DNA of 64,000 nucleotides from Ptiloglossa arizonensis (GCF_051014685.1 NW_027478905.1:1-64000), one strand, 5' to 3'. Counted from the stretch's first letter, positions 1-11,581 are shown. Made by a program: numbers and translations. The notes: generated from the sequence alone by a model not told the origin.

Positions 1-29
1 ACCATTTCTTGGCTTCAAACTCCCATATC

Positions 30-35
30 TCGCGA
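30..35. other. TCGCGA palindrome (NruI site) in nearly every monomer
   Basis: The palindrome TCGCGA sits in the CATATCTCGCGAACGG segment of almost all monomers, so a digest would give a 177-bp ladder. Losses are few and informative: CTCTCGAACGG near 33.1, 38.1, 38.6 and 43.4 kb, and CTCGAGAACGG at 23568-23577. Being a double CpG, it would be expected to decay quickly under germline CpG methylation, yet it is nearly invariant. Confidence 0.85.
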
Positions 36-85
36 ACGGATTGACCTAACCCAAAAATTCCTATTGCATCTGAAAGTAGAAACTC

Positions 86-102
86 GCCCGATTACAACGG
101 TA
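86..102 (-). other. CENP-B-box-like 17-mer (first of most monomers)
   Basis: Read on the minus strand this is TACCGTTGTAATCGGGC. Compared with the mammalian CENP-B box YTTCGTTGGAARCGGGA it matches 12 of 17 positions. Of the nine core positions (TTCG, A and CGGG) it matches seven, lacking only the two T of TTCG. It recurs at the same place in most monomers, though some have substitutions such as GATTATAACGG, GATTAAAACGG or GATTACAAAGG. CENP-B boxes bind a pogo-transposase-derived centromere protein in mammals, and similar motifs occur in satellites of other animals. Whether a protein binds here is unknown, and the match could be chance that is shared by descent. Confidence 0.4.
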
Positions 103-157
103 TGTGTATTTTTTCCTTAGGCCATTCTGGTTAAGCGTTTGGAGCAGCAGAATTGCC

Positions 158-168
158 AAAAATTTTTT
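158..168. other. A5T6 tract, the strongest A/T tract of each monomer
   Basis: Five A followed by six T, flanked by G/C. It recurs once per monomer, together with an A5 tract (here 53-57) and a T6 tract (here 109-114). A tracts of this kind are known to bend DNA or to stiffen it and position nucleosomes. Some monomers weaken the tract to AAAAATATGTTG, AAAAATTTGTTG or AAAGATTTGTTG; these are recurring subtypes and not random noise. Any effect on packaging is inference. Confidence 0.6.
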
Positions 169-200
169 GCCTTCTCAACAATTTCTTGGCTTCAAACTCC

Positions 201-206
201 CATATG
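201..206. other. CATATG (NdeI) marker, first of six in the left domain
   Basis: Most monomers read CATATCTCGCG; this one reads CATATGTCGCG. The same change is at 3209, 6573, 9581, 15776 and 19847, all inside copies of the 36-monomer segment, and I see none to the right of 22.8 kb. Confidence 0.85.
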
Positions 207-469
207 TCGCGAACGGATTGACCTAACCCAAAAATTCCAATTGCATCTGAAAGTAGAACCTCGCCCGATTACAGCGGTATGTGTATTTTTTCCCTTGGCC
301 ACTCTGTTTAAGCGTTTGGAGCAGCAGAATTGCGAAAAATTTTTTGCCTTCTCAACCATTTCTTGGCTTCAAACTCCCATATCTCGCGAACGGATTGACC
401 TAACCCAAAAATTCCTATTCCATCTGAAAGTAGAAACTCGCCCGATTACAACGGTATGTGTATTTTTTC

Positions 470-475
470 CCTAGG
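470..475. other. CCTAGG palindrome (AvrII site) in most monomers
   Basis: CCTAGG occurs in most monomers within CCCTAGGCC. The TAG in it is the usual stop codon of the forward frame that is otherwise open through the monomer. Variants that remove it include CCCTTGGCC (about 293, 3302, 6664, 9672), CCCCAGGCC (about 1000, 7372), CCCAAGACC (about 2239, 8611, 21884), CCCTACGCC (about 4187, 10559, 57099) and CCCTGGGCC (about 12858). Confidence 0.8.
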
Positions 476-2586
476 CCATTCTGGTTAAGCGTTTGGAGCA
501 GCAGAATTGCGAAAAATTGTTTGCCTTCTCAACCATTTCTTGGCTTTAAACTCCCATATCTCGCGAACGGATTGACCTAACCCAAAAATTCCTATTGCAT
601 CTGAAAGTAGAAACTCGCCCAATTACAACGGTATGTGTATTTTTTCCCTAGGCCATTCTGGTTAAGCGTTTGGAGCAGCAGAAATGCGAAAAATTTTTTG
701 CCTTCTCAACCATTTCTTGGCTTCAAACTCCCATATCTCGCGAACGGATTGACCTAACCCAAAAATTCCTGTTGCATCTGAAAGTAGAAACTCGCCCGAT
801 TACAAAGGTATGTGTATTTTTTCCCTAGGCCATTCTGGTTAAGCGTTTGGAGCAGCAGAATTGCGAAAAATTTGTTGCCTTCTCAACCATTTCTTGGCTT
901 CAATCTCCCATATCTCGCGAACGGATTGACCTAACCCAAAAATTCCTATTGCATCTGAAAGTAGAATGTCGCCCGATTACAACGGTATGTGTATTTTTTC
1001 CCCAGGCCATTCTGGTTAAGCGTTTGGAGCAGCAGAATTGCGAAAAATATGTTGCCTTCTCAACCATTTCTTGGCTTCAAACTCCCATATCTCGCGACCG
1101 GATTGACCTAACCCAAAAATTCCTATTGCATCTGAAAGTCGAAACTCGCCCGATTACAACGGTATGTGTATTTTTTCCCTAGGCCATTCTGGTTAAGCGT
1201 TTGGAGCAGCAGAATTGCGAAAAATATGTTGCCTTCTCAACCATTTCTTGGCTTCAAACTCCCATATCTCGCGAACGGATTGACCTAACCCAAAAATTCC
1301 TATTGAATCTGAAAGTCGAAACTCGCCCGATTACAACGGTTTGTGTATTTTTTCCCTAGGCCATTCTGTTTAAGCGTTTGGAGCAGCAGAATTGCGAAAA
1401 ATTTTTTGCCTTCTCAACCATTTCTTGGCTTCAAACTCCCATATCTCGCGAACGGATTGACCTAACCCAAAAATTCTTATTGCATCTGAAAGTCGAAACT
1501 CGCCCGATTACAACGGTATGTGTATTTTTTCCCTAGGCCATTCTGGTTAAGCGTTTGGAGCAGCAGAAGTGCGAAAGATTTGTTGTCTTCTCAACCATTT
1601 CTTAGCTTCAAACTTTCATATCTCGCGAACGGATTGACCTAACCCAAAAATTCCTGTTGCATCTGAAAGTAGAAACTCGCCCGATTACAACGGTATGTGT
1701 ATTTTTTCCCTAGGCCATTCTGGTTAAGCGTTTGGAGCAGCAGAATTGCGAAAAATTTTTTGCCTTCTCAACCATTTCTTGGCTTCAAACTCCCATATCT
1801 CGCGAACGGATTGACCTAACCCAAAAATTCCTATTGCATCTGAAAGTAGAAACTCGCCCGATTACAACGGTATATGTATTTTTTCCCTAGGCCATTCTGG
1901 TTAAGCGTTTGGAGCAGCAGAAATGCGAAAAATTTTTTGCCTTCTCAACCATTTCTTGGCTTCAAACTCCCATATCTCGCGAACGGATTGACCTAACCCA
2001 AAAATTCCTGTTGCATCTGAAAGTAGAAACTCGCCCGATTACAACGGTATCTGTATTTTTTCCCTAGGCCATTCTGTTTAAGCGTTTGGAGCAGCAGAAT
2101 TGCGAAAAATTTTTTGCCTTCTCAACCATTTCTTGGCTTCAAACTCCCATATCTCGCGAACGGGTTGACCTTACCCAAAAATTCCTATTGCATCTGAAAG
2201 TAGAAACTCGCCCGATTACAACGGTATGTGTATTGTTTCCCAAGACCATTCTGGTTAAGCGTTTGGATCAGCAGAAATGCGAAAAATTTTTTGCCTTCTC
2301 AACCATTTCTTGGCTTCAAACTACCGTATCTCGCGAACGGATTGACCTAACCCAAAAATTCCTATTGCATCTGAAAGTAGAAACTCGCCCGATTACAACG
2401 GTATGTTTATTTTTTCCCTAGGCCATTCTGGTTAAGCGTTTGGAGCAGCAGAATTGCGAAAAATTTTTTGCCTTCTCAACCATTTCTTGGCTTCAAACTC
2501 CCATATCTCGCGAACGGATTGACCTAACCCAAAAATTCCTATTGCATCTGAAAGTAGAACCTCGCCCGATTACAACGGTATGTGTA

Positions 2587-2591
2587 TTTTT
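2587..2591 (+). other. 1-bp deletion in T6 run (176-bp monomer), shared by three copies
   Basis: The run before CCCTAGG has five T instead of six. The same deletion is found at 8959-8963 and 22233-22237, each time in the corresponding monomer of the 36-monomer segment, so it predates the duplications. It shifts the forward frame and ends the stop-to-stop pattern there, producing an unrelated tail in the translation. Confidence 0.92.
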
Positions 2592-5209
2592 CCCTAGGCC
2601 ATTCTGGTTAAGCGTTTGGAGCAGCAGAATTGCGAAAAATTTTTTGCCTTCTCAACCATTTCTTGGCTTCAAACTCCCATATCTCGCGAACGGATTGACC
2701 TAACCCAAAAATTCCAATTGCATCTGAAAGTGGAACCTCGCCCAATTACAGCGGTATGTGTATTTTTTCCCTAGGCCATTCTGGTTAAGCGTTTGGAGCA
2801 GCAGAATTGCGAAAAATTTTTTGCCTTCTCAACCATTTCTTGGCTTCAAACTCCCATATCTCGCGAACGGATTGACCTAACCCAAAAATTCCTATTGCAT
2901 CTGAAAGTCGAAACTCGCCCGATTACAACGGTATGTGTATTTTTTCCCTAGGCCATTCTGGTTAAGCGTTTGGAGCAGCAGAAGTGCGAAAGATTTGTTG
3001 TCTTCTCAACCATTTCTTAGCTTCAAACTCCCATATCTCGCGAACGGATTGACCTAACCCAAAAATTCCTGTTGCATCTGAAAGTAGAAACTCGCCCGAT
3101 TACAACGGTATGTGTATTCTTTCCCTAGGCCATTCTGGTTAAGCGTTTGGAGCAGCAGAATTGCGAAAAATTTTTTGCCTTCTCAACCATTTCTTGGCTT
3201 CAAACTCCCATATGTCGCGAACGGATTGACCTAACCCAAAAATTCCAATTGCATCTGAAAGTAGAACCTCGCCCGATTACAGCGGTATGTGTATTTTTTC
3301 CCTTGGCCATTCTGTTTAAGCGTTTGGAGCAGCAGAATTGCGAAAAATTTTTTGCCTTCTCAACCATTTCTTGGCTTCAAACTCCCATATCTCGCGAACG
3401 GATTGACCTATCCCAAAAATTCCTATTGCATCTGAAAGTAGAAACTCGCCCGATTACAACGGTATGTGTATTTTTTCCCTAGGCCATTCTGGTTAAGCGT
3501 TTGGAGCAGCAGAATTGCGAAAAATATGTTGCCTTCTCAACCATTTCTTGGCTTCAAACTCCCATATCTCGCGAACGGATTGACCTAACCCAAACATTCC
3601 TATTGCATCTGAAAGTCGAAACTCGCCCGATTACAACGGTATGTGTATTTTTTCCCTAGGCCATTCTGCTTAAGCGTTTGGAGCAGCAGAATTGCCAAAA
3701 ATTTTTTGCCTTCTCAACCATTTCTTGGCTTCAAACTCCCATATCACGCGAACGGGTTGACCTAACCCAAAAATTCCTATTGCATCTGAAAGTAGAAACT
3801 CGCCCGATTACAACCGTATGTGTATTGTTTCCCTAGACCATTCTGGTTAAGCGTTTGGATCAGCAGAATTGCGAAAAATTTTTTGCCTTCTCAACCATTT
3901 CTTGGCTTCAAACCCCCGTATCTCGCGAACGGATTGACTTAACCCAAAAATTCCTATTGCATCTGAAAGTAGAAATTCGCCCGATTACAACGGTATGTTT
4001 ATTTTTTCCCTAGGCCATTCTGGTTAAGCGTTTGGAGCAGCAGAATTGCGAAAAATTTTTTGCCTTCTCAACCATTTCTTGGCTTCAAACTCCCATATCT
4101 CGCGAACGGATTGACCTAACCCAAAAATTCCTATTGCATCTGAAAGTAGAAACTCGCCCGATTACAACGGTATGTGTATTTTTTCCCTACGCCATTCTGG
4201 TTAAGCGTTTGGAGCAGCAGAAGTGCGAAAGATTTGTTGTCTTCTCAACCATTTCTTAGCTTCAAACTCCCATATCTCGCGAACGGATTGACCTAACCCA
4301 AAAACTCCTGTTGCATCTGAAAGTAGAAACTCGCCCGATTATAACGGTATCTGTATTTTTTCCCTAGGCCATTCTGTTTAAGCGTTTGGAGCATCAGAAT
4401 TGCGAAAAATTTTTTGCCTTCTCAACCATTTCTTAGATTCAAACTCCCATATCTCGCGAACGGATTGACCTAACCCAAAAATTCCTATTGCATCTGAAAG
4501 TAGAAACTCGCCCGATTACAACGGTATGTGTATTTTTTCCCTAGGCCATTCTGGTTAAGCGTTTGGAGCAGCAGAAGTGCGAAAAATTTTTTGCCTTCTC
4601 AACCATTTCTTGGCTTCAAACTCCCATATCTCGCGAACGGATTGACCTAACCCAAAAATTCCTGTTGCATCTGAAAGTAGAAACGCGCCCGATTACAACG
4701 GTATGTGTATTTTTTCCCTAGGCCATTCTGGTTAAGCGTTTGGAGCAGCAGAATTGCGAAAAATTTTTTGCATTCTCAACCATTTCTTGGCTTCAAACTC
4801 CCATATCTCGCGAACGGATTGACCTAACCCAAAAATTCCTATTGCATCTGGAAGTAGAGACTCGCCCGATTACAACGGTATGTGTATTTTTTCCCTAGGC
4901 CATTCTGGTTAAGCCTTTGGAGCAGCAGAATTGCGAAAAATTTTTTGGCTTCTCAACCATTTCTTGGCTTCAAACTCCCATATCTCGCGAACGGATTGAC
5001 CTAACCCAAAAATTCCTGTAGCGCCTGGAAGTAGAGACTCGCCCGATTACAACGGTATGTGTATTTTTTCCCTAGGCCATTCTGGTTAAGCGTTTGGAGC
5101 AGCAGAATTGCGAAAAATTTTTTGCCTTCTCAACCATTTCTTGGCATCAAACTCCCATATCTCGCGAACGGATTGACCTAACCCAAAAATTCCTATTGCA
5201 TCTGAAAGT

Positions 5210-6372
5210 CGAAACTCGCCCGATTAAAACGGTATGTGAATTTTTTCCCTAGGCCGTTCTGGTTAAGCGTTTGGAGCAGCAAAATTGCGAAAAATATGTT
5301 GCCTTCTCAAACATTTCTTGGCTTCAAACTCCCATATCTCGCGAACGGATTGACCTAACCCAAAAATTCCTATTGCATCTGAAAGTCGAAACTCGCCCGA
5401 TTACAAAGGCATGTGTATTTTTTCCCTAGGCCATTCTGTTTAAGCGTTTGGAGCAGCAGAATTGCGAAAAATTTTTTACCTTCTCAACCATTTCTTGGCT
5501 TCAAACTCCCATATCTCGCGAACGGATTGACCTAACCCAAAAATTCCTATTGCATCTGAAAGTAGAAACTCGCCCGATTACAACCGTATGTGTATTTTTT
5601 CCCTAGGCCATTCTGGTTAGGCGTTTGGAGCAGCAGAATTGCGAAAAATATGTTGCCTTCTCAACCATTTCTTGGCTTCAAACTCCCATACCTCGCGAAC
5701 GTATTGACCTAACCCAAAAATTCCTATTGCATCTGAAAGTCGAAACTCGCCCGATTACAACGGTATGTGTATTTTTTCCCTAGGCCATACTGTTTAAGCG
5801 TTTGGAGCAGCAGAATTGCGAAAAATTTTTTGCCTTCTCAACCATTTCTTGTCTTCAAACTCCCATATCTCGCGAACGGATTGACCTAACCCAAAAATTC
5901 CTATTGCATCTGAAAGTAGAAACTCGCCCGATTACAACGGTATGTGTATTTTTTCCCTAGGCCATTCTGGTTAAGCGTTTGGAGCAGCAGAATTGCGAAA
6001 AATTGTTTGCCTTCTCAACCATTTCTTGGCTTCAAACTCCCATATCTCGCGAACGGATTGACCTAACCCAAAAATTCCTGTTGCATCTGAAAGTAGAAAC
6101 TCGCCCGATTACAACGGTATGTGTATTTTTTCCCTAGGCCATTCTGGTTAAGCGTTTGGAGCAGCAGAAATGCGAAAAATTTTTTGCCTTCTCAACCATT
6201 TTCTTGGCTTCAAACTCCCATATCTCGCGAACGGATTGACCTAACCCAAAAATTCCTGTTGCATCTGAAAGTAGAAATTCGCCCGATTACAACGGTATGT
6301 GCATTTTTTCCCTAGGCCATTCTGGTTAAGCGTTTGGAGCAGCGTAATTGCGAAAAATTTTTTGCATTCTCA
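5210..6372 (+). repeat. Linker module completing the first 36-monomer unit
   Basis: About 6.5 monomers between the matched parts of copies 1 and 2. It starts in the monomer with GATTAAAACGG, TATGTGAAT and GGCCGTTCTGG. This module recurs at about 14591 (offset 9381, 53 monomers) and from about 19015, in each case leading into a copy of the 36-monomer segment, but with different internal monomers deleted or added. It contains the only 178-bp monomer of the window (extra T at 6199-6202). Confidence 0.85.
6199..6202 (+). other. 1-bp insertion, the only 178-bp monomer
   Basis: CAACCATTTTCTTGG has four T where all other monomers have three. It offsets the 1-bp loss at 2587-2591, which is why the 36-monomer offset is exactly 6372 bp. 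Related monomers at about 15.58 and 19.48 kb lack it, so it arose late or is an error. Confidence 0.9.
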
Positions 6373-9300
6373 ACCATTTCTTGGCTTCAAACTCCCATAT
6401 CTCGCGAACGGATTGACCTAACCCAAAAATTCCTATTGCATCTGAAAGTAGAAACTCGCCCGATTACAACGGTATGTGTATTTTTTCCTTAGGCCATTCT
6501 GGTTAAGCGTTTGGAGCAGCAGAATTGCCAAAAATTTTTTGCCTTCTCAACAATTTCTTGGCTTCAAACTCCCATATGTCGCGAACGGATTGACCTAACC
6601 CAAAAATTCCAATTGCATCTGAAAGTAGAACCTCGCCCGATTACAGCGGTATGTGTATTTTTTCCCTTGGCCACTCTGTTTAAGCGTTTGGAGCAGCAGA
6701 ATTGCGAAAAATTTTTTGCCTTCTCAACCATTTCTTGGCTTCAAACTCCCATATCTCGCGAACGGATTGACCTAACCCAAAAATTCCTATTCCATCTGAA
6801 AGTAGAAACTCGCCCGATTACAACGGTATGTGTATTTTTTCCCTAGGCCATTCTGGTTAAGCGTTTGGAGCAGCAGAATTGCGAAAAATTGTTTGCCTTC
6901 TCAACCATTTCTTGGCTTCAAACTCCCATATCTCGCGAACGGATTGACCTAACCCAAAAATTCCTATTGCATCTGAAAGTAGAAACTCGCCCAATTACAA
7001 CGGTATGTGTATTTTTTCCCTAGGCCATTCTGGTTAAGCGTTTGGAGCAGCAGAAATGCGAAAAATTTTTTGCCTTCTCAACCATTTCTTGGCTTCAAAC
7101 TCCCATATCTCGCGAACGGATTGACCTAACCCAAAAATTCCTGTTGCATCTGAAAGTAGAAACTCGCCCGATTACAAAGGTATGTGTATTTTTTCCCTAG
7201 GCCATTCTGGTTAAGCGTTTGGAGCAGCAGAATTGCGAAAAATTTGTTGCCTTCTCAACCATTTCTTGGCTTCAATCTCCCATATCTCGCGAACGGATTG
7301 ACCTAACCCAAAAATTCCTATTGCATCTGAAAGTAGAATGTCGCCCGATTACAACGGTATGTGTATTTTTTCCCCAGGCCATTCTGGTTAAGCGTTTGGA
7401 GCAGCAGAATTGCGAAAAATATGTTGCCTTCTCAACCATTTCTTGGCTTCAAACTCCCATATCTCGCGACCGGATTGACCTAACCCAAAAATTCCTATTG
7501 CATCTGAAAGTCGAAACTCGCCCGATTACAACGGTATGTGTATTTTTTCCCTAGGCCATTCTGGTTAAGCGTTTGGAGCAGCAGAATTGCGAAAAATATG
7601 TTGCCTTCTCAACCATTTCTTGGCTTCAAACTCCCATATCTCGCGAACGGATTGACCTAACCCAAAAATTCCTATTGCATCTGAAAGTCGAAACTCGCCC
7701 GATTACAACGGTTTGTGTATTTTTTCCCTAGGCCATTCTGTTTAAGCGTTTGGAGCAGCAGAATTGCGAAAAATTTTTTGCCTTCTCAACCATTTCTTGG
7801 CTTCAAACTCCCATATCTCGCGAACGGATTGACCTAACCCAAAAATTCTTATTGCATCTGAAAGTCGAAACTCGCCCGATTACAACGGTATGTGTATTTT
7901 TTCCCTAGGCCATTCTGGTTAAGCGTTTGGAGCAGCAGAAGTGCGAAAGATTTGTTGTCTTCTCTACCATTTCTTAGCTTCAAACTTTCATATCTCGCGA
8001 ACGGATTGACCTAACCCAAAAATTCCTGTTGCATCTGAAAGTAGAAACTCGCCCGATTACAACGGTATGTGTATTTTTTCCCTAGGCCATTCTGGTTAAG
8101 CGTTTGGAGCAGCAGAATTGCGAAAAATTTTTTGCCTTCTCAACCATTTCTTGGCTTCAAACTCCCATATCTCGCGAACGGATTGACCTAACCCAAAAAT
8201 TCCTATTGCATCTGAAAGTAGAAACTCGCCCGATTACAACGGTATGTGTATTTTTTCCCTAGGCCATTCTGGTTAAGCGTTTGGAGCAGCAGAAATGCGA
8301 AAAATTTTTTGCCTTCTCAACCATTTCTTGGCTTCAAACTCCCATATCTCGCGAACGGATTGACCTAACCCAAAAATTCCTGTTGCATCTGAAAGTAGAA
8401 ACTCGCCCGATTACAACGGTATCTGTATTTTTTCCCTAGGCCATTCTGTTTAAGCGTTTGGAGCAGCAGAATTGCGAAAAATTTTTTGCCTTCTCAACCA
8501 TTTCTTGGCTTCAAACTCCCATATCTCGCGAACGGGTTGACCTTACCCAAAAATTCCTATTGCATCTGAAAGTAGAAACTCGCCCGATTACAACGGTATG
8601 TGTATTGTTTCCCAAGACCATTCTGGTTAAGCGTTTGGATCAGCAGAAATGCGAAAAATTTTTTGCCTTCTCAACCATTTCTTGGCTTCAAACTACCGTA
8701 TCTCGCGAACGGATTGACCTAACCCAAAAATTCCTATTGCATCTGAAAGTAGAAACTCGCCCGATTACAACGGTATGTTTATTTTTTCCCTAGGCCATTC
8801 TGGTTAAGCGTTTGGAGCAGCAGAATTGCGAAAAATTGTTTGCCTTCTCAACCATTTCTTGGCTTCAAACTCCCATATCTCGCGAACGGATTGACCTAAC
8901 CCAAAAATTCCTATTGCATCTGAAAGTAGAACCTCGCCCGATTACAACGGTATGTGTATTTTTCCCTAGGCCATTCTGGTTAAGCGTTTGGAGCAGCAGA
9001 ATTGCGAAAAATTTTTTGCCTTCTCAACCATTTCTTGGCTTCAAACTCCCATATCTCGCGAACGGATTGACCTAACCCAAAAATTCCAATTGCATCTGAA
9101 AGTGGAACCTCGCCCAATTACAGCGGTATGTGTATTTTTTCCCTAGGCCATTCTGGTTAAGCGTTTGGAGCAGCAGAATTGCGAAAAATTTTTTGCCTTC
9201 TCAACCATTTCTTGGCTTCAAACTCCCATATCTCGCGAACGGATTGACCTAACCCAAAAATTCCTATTGCATCTGAAAGTCGAAACTCGCCCGATTACAA

Positions 9301-11581
9301 CGGTATGTGTATTTTTTCCCTAGGCCATTCTGGTTAAGCGTTTGGAGCAGCAGAAGTGCGAAAGATTTGTTGTCTTCTCAACCATTTCTTAGCTTCAAAC
9401 TCCCATATCTCGCGAACGGATTGACCTAACCCAAAAATTCCTGTTGCATCTGAAAGTAGAAACTCGCCCGATTACAACGGTATGTGTATTCTTTCCCTAG
9501 GCCATTCTGGTTAAGCGTTTGGAGCAGCAGAATTGCGAAAAATTTTTTGCCTTCTCAACCATTTCTTGGCTTCAAACTCCCATATGTCGCGAACGGATTG
9601 ACCTAACCCAAAAATTCCAATTGCATCTGAAAGTAGAACCTCGCCCGATTACAGCGGTATGTGTATTTTTTCCCTTGGCCATTCTGTTTAAGCGTTTGGA
9701 GCAGCAGAATTGCGAAAAATTTTTTGCCTTCTCAACCATTTCTTGGCTTCAAACTCCCATATCTCGCGAACGGATTGACCTATCCCAAAAATTCCTATTG
9801 CATCTGAAAGTAGAAACTCGCCCGATTACAACGGTATGTGTATTTTTTCCCTAGGCCATTCTGGTTAAGCGTTTGGAGCAGCAGAATTGCGAAAAATATG
9901 TTGCCTTCTCAACCATTTCTTGGCTTCAAACTCCCATATCTCGCGAACGGATTGACCTAACCCAAACATTCCTATTGCATCTGAAAGTCGAAACTCGCCC
10001 GATTACAACGGTATGTGTATTTTTTCCCTAGGCCATTCTGCTTAAGCGTTTGGAGCAGCAGAATTGCCAAAAATTTTTTGCCTTCTCAACCATTTCTTGG
10101 CTTCAAACTCCCATATCTCGCGAACGGGTTGACCTAACCCAAAAATTCCTATTGCATCTGAAAGTAGAAACTCGCCCGATTACAACCGTATGTGTATTGT
10201 TTCCCTAGACCATTCTGGTTAAGCGTTTGGATCAGCAGAATTGCGAAAAATTTTTTGCCTTCTCAACCATTTCTTGGCTTCAAACCCCCGTATCTCGCGA
10301 ACGGATTGACTTAACCCAAAAATTCCTATTGCATCTGAAAGTAGAAATTCGCCCGATTACAACGGTATGTTTATTTTTTCCCTAGGCCATTCTGGTTAAG
10401 CGTTTGGAGCAGCAGAATTGCGAAAAATTTTTTGCCTTCTCAACCATTTCTTGGCTTCAAACTCCCATATCTCGCGAACGGATTGACCTAACCCAAAAAT
10501 TCCTATTGCATCTGAAAGTAGAAACTCGCCCGATTACAACGGTATGTGTATTTTTTCCCTACGCCATTCTGGTTAAGCGTTTGGAGCAGCAGAAGTGCGA
10601 AAGATTTGTTGTCTTCTCAACCATTTCTTAGCTTCAAACTCCCATATCTCGCGAACGGATTGACCTAACCCAAAAACTCCTGTTGCATCTGAAAGTAGAA
10701 ACTCGCCCGATTATAACGGTATCTGTATTTTTTCCCTAGGCCATTCTGTTTAAGCGTTTGGAGCATCAGAATTGCGAAAAATTTTTTGCCTTCTCAACCA
10801 TTTCTTAGATTCAAACTCCCATATCTCGCGAACGGATTGACCTAACCCAAAAATTCCTATTGCATCTGAAAGTAGAAACTCGCCCGATTACAACGGTATG
10901 TGTATTTTTTCCCTAGGCCATTCTGGTTAAGCGTTTGGAGCAGCAGAAGTGCGAAAAATTTTTTGCCTTCTCAACCATTTCTTGGCTTCAAACTCCCATA
11001 TCTCGCGAACGGATTGACCTAACCCAAAAATTCCTGTTGCATCTGAAAGTAGAAACGCGCCCGATTACAACGGTATGTGTATTTTTTCCCTAGGCCATTC
11101 TGGTTAAGCGTTTGGAGCAGCAGAATTGCGAAAAATTTTTTGCATTCTCAACCATTTCTTGGCTTCAAACTCCCATATCTCGCGAACGGATTGACCTAAC
11201 CCAAAAATTCCTATTGCATCTGGAAGTAGAGACTCGCCCGATTACAACGGTATGTGTATTTTTTCCCTAGGCCATTCTGGTTAAGCCTTTGGAGCAGCAG
11301 AATTGCGAAAAATTTTTTGGCATCTCAACCATTTCTTGGCTTCAAACTCCCATATCTCGCGAACGGATTGACCTAACCCAAAAATTCCTGTAGCGCCTGG
11401 AAGTAGAGACTCGCCCGATTACAACGGTATGTGTATTTTTTCCCTAGGCCATTCTGGTTAAGCGTTTGGAGCAGCAGAATTGCGAAAAATTTTTTGCCTT
11501 CTCAACCATTTCTTGGCATCAAACTCCCATATCTCGCGAACGGATTGACCTAACCCAAAAATTCCTATTGCATCTGAAAGT
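6373..11581 (+). repeat. 36-monomer higher-order unit, copy 2
   Basis: Matches 1-5209 with about seven single-base differences and no length change. It carries the same CATATG monomers (6573-6578 and 9581-9586), the same five-T monomer (8959-8963) and the same stop-loss variants in the same order. After 11581 the order of monomer types departs from copy 1, so the 36-monomer period is not maintained further. Confidence 0.93.

Larger units (their letters stand above)
1..177 (+). repeat. Reference monomer (unit 1) of the satellite
   Basis: This unit defines the register used here. In order it holds a TTCTTGGCTTC segment, the palindrome TCGCGA (30-35), CGGATTGACC, an A5 tract (53-57), a GCATCTGAAAG segment, CGCCCGATTACAACGG (85-100), a T6 tract (109-114), the segment that is usually CCCTAGGCC but reads CCTTAGGCC here, GGTTAAGCG, GGAGCAGCAG and an A5T6 tract (158-168). 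GC is about 42%, with about 8 CpG in the consensus. There is no internal tandem substructure, so 177 bp is the fundamental period. The start of the unit is arbitrary, because the biological phase of the monomer cannot be known from the array. Confidence 0.95.
1..5209 (+). repeat. 36-monomer higher-order unit, copy 1 (left end outside window)
   Basis: This stretch matches 6373-11581 at a constant offset of 6372 bp, which is 36 x 177. Reading the two side by side I find only about seven single-base differences, for example at 547, 1310, 1874 and 3746 and in their counterparts. The match ends at 5210, where this copy has AAAGTCGAAAC and the other AAAGTAGAAAC. The copy contains the diagnostic monomers with CATATG (201-206 and 3209-3214) and the monomer with a five-T run at 2587-2591. 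The left end of the unit is not in the window. Confidence 0.93.

Noticed and set aside
158..168. Rho-independent terminator or promoter elements in the T and A/T runs
   Set aside because: T6 and A5T6 occur once per monomer by repetition, with no stable GC-rich stem before them and no gene to serve.
139..474. Forward open frames of 64-111 codons, for example 139-474, 847-1182, 2086-2421, 3147-3482, 12705-13040 and their copies
   Set aside because: They start at TTG or GTG, lie entirely in satellite monomers, end at the TAG of CCCTAGGCC or at a frame shift, and exist only where single substitutions remove that TAG. They show no recognisable domain, signal peptide or conserved start context, and the identical frames are copies made by block duplication.
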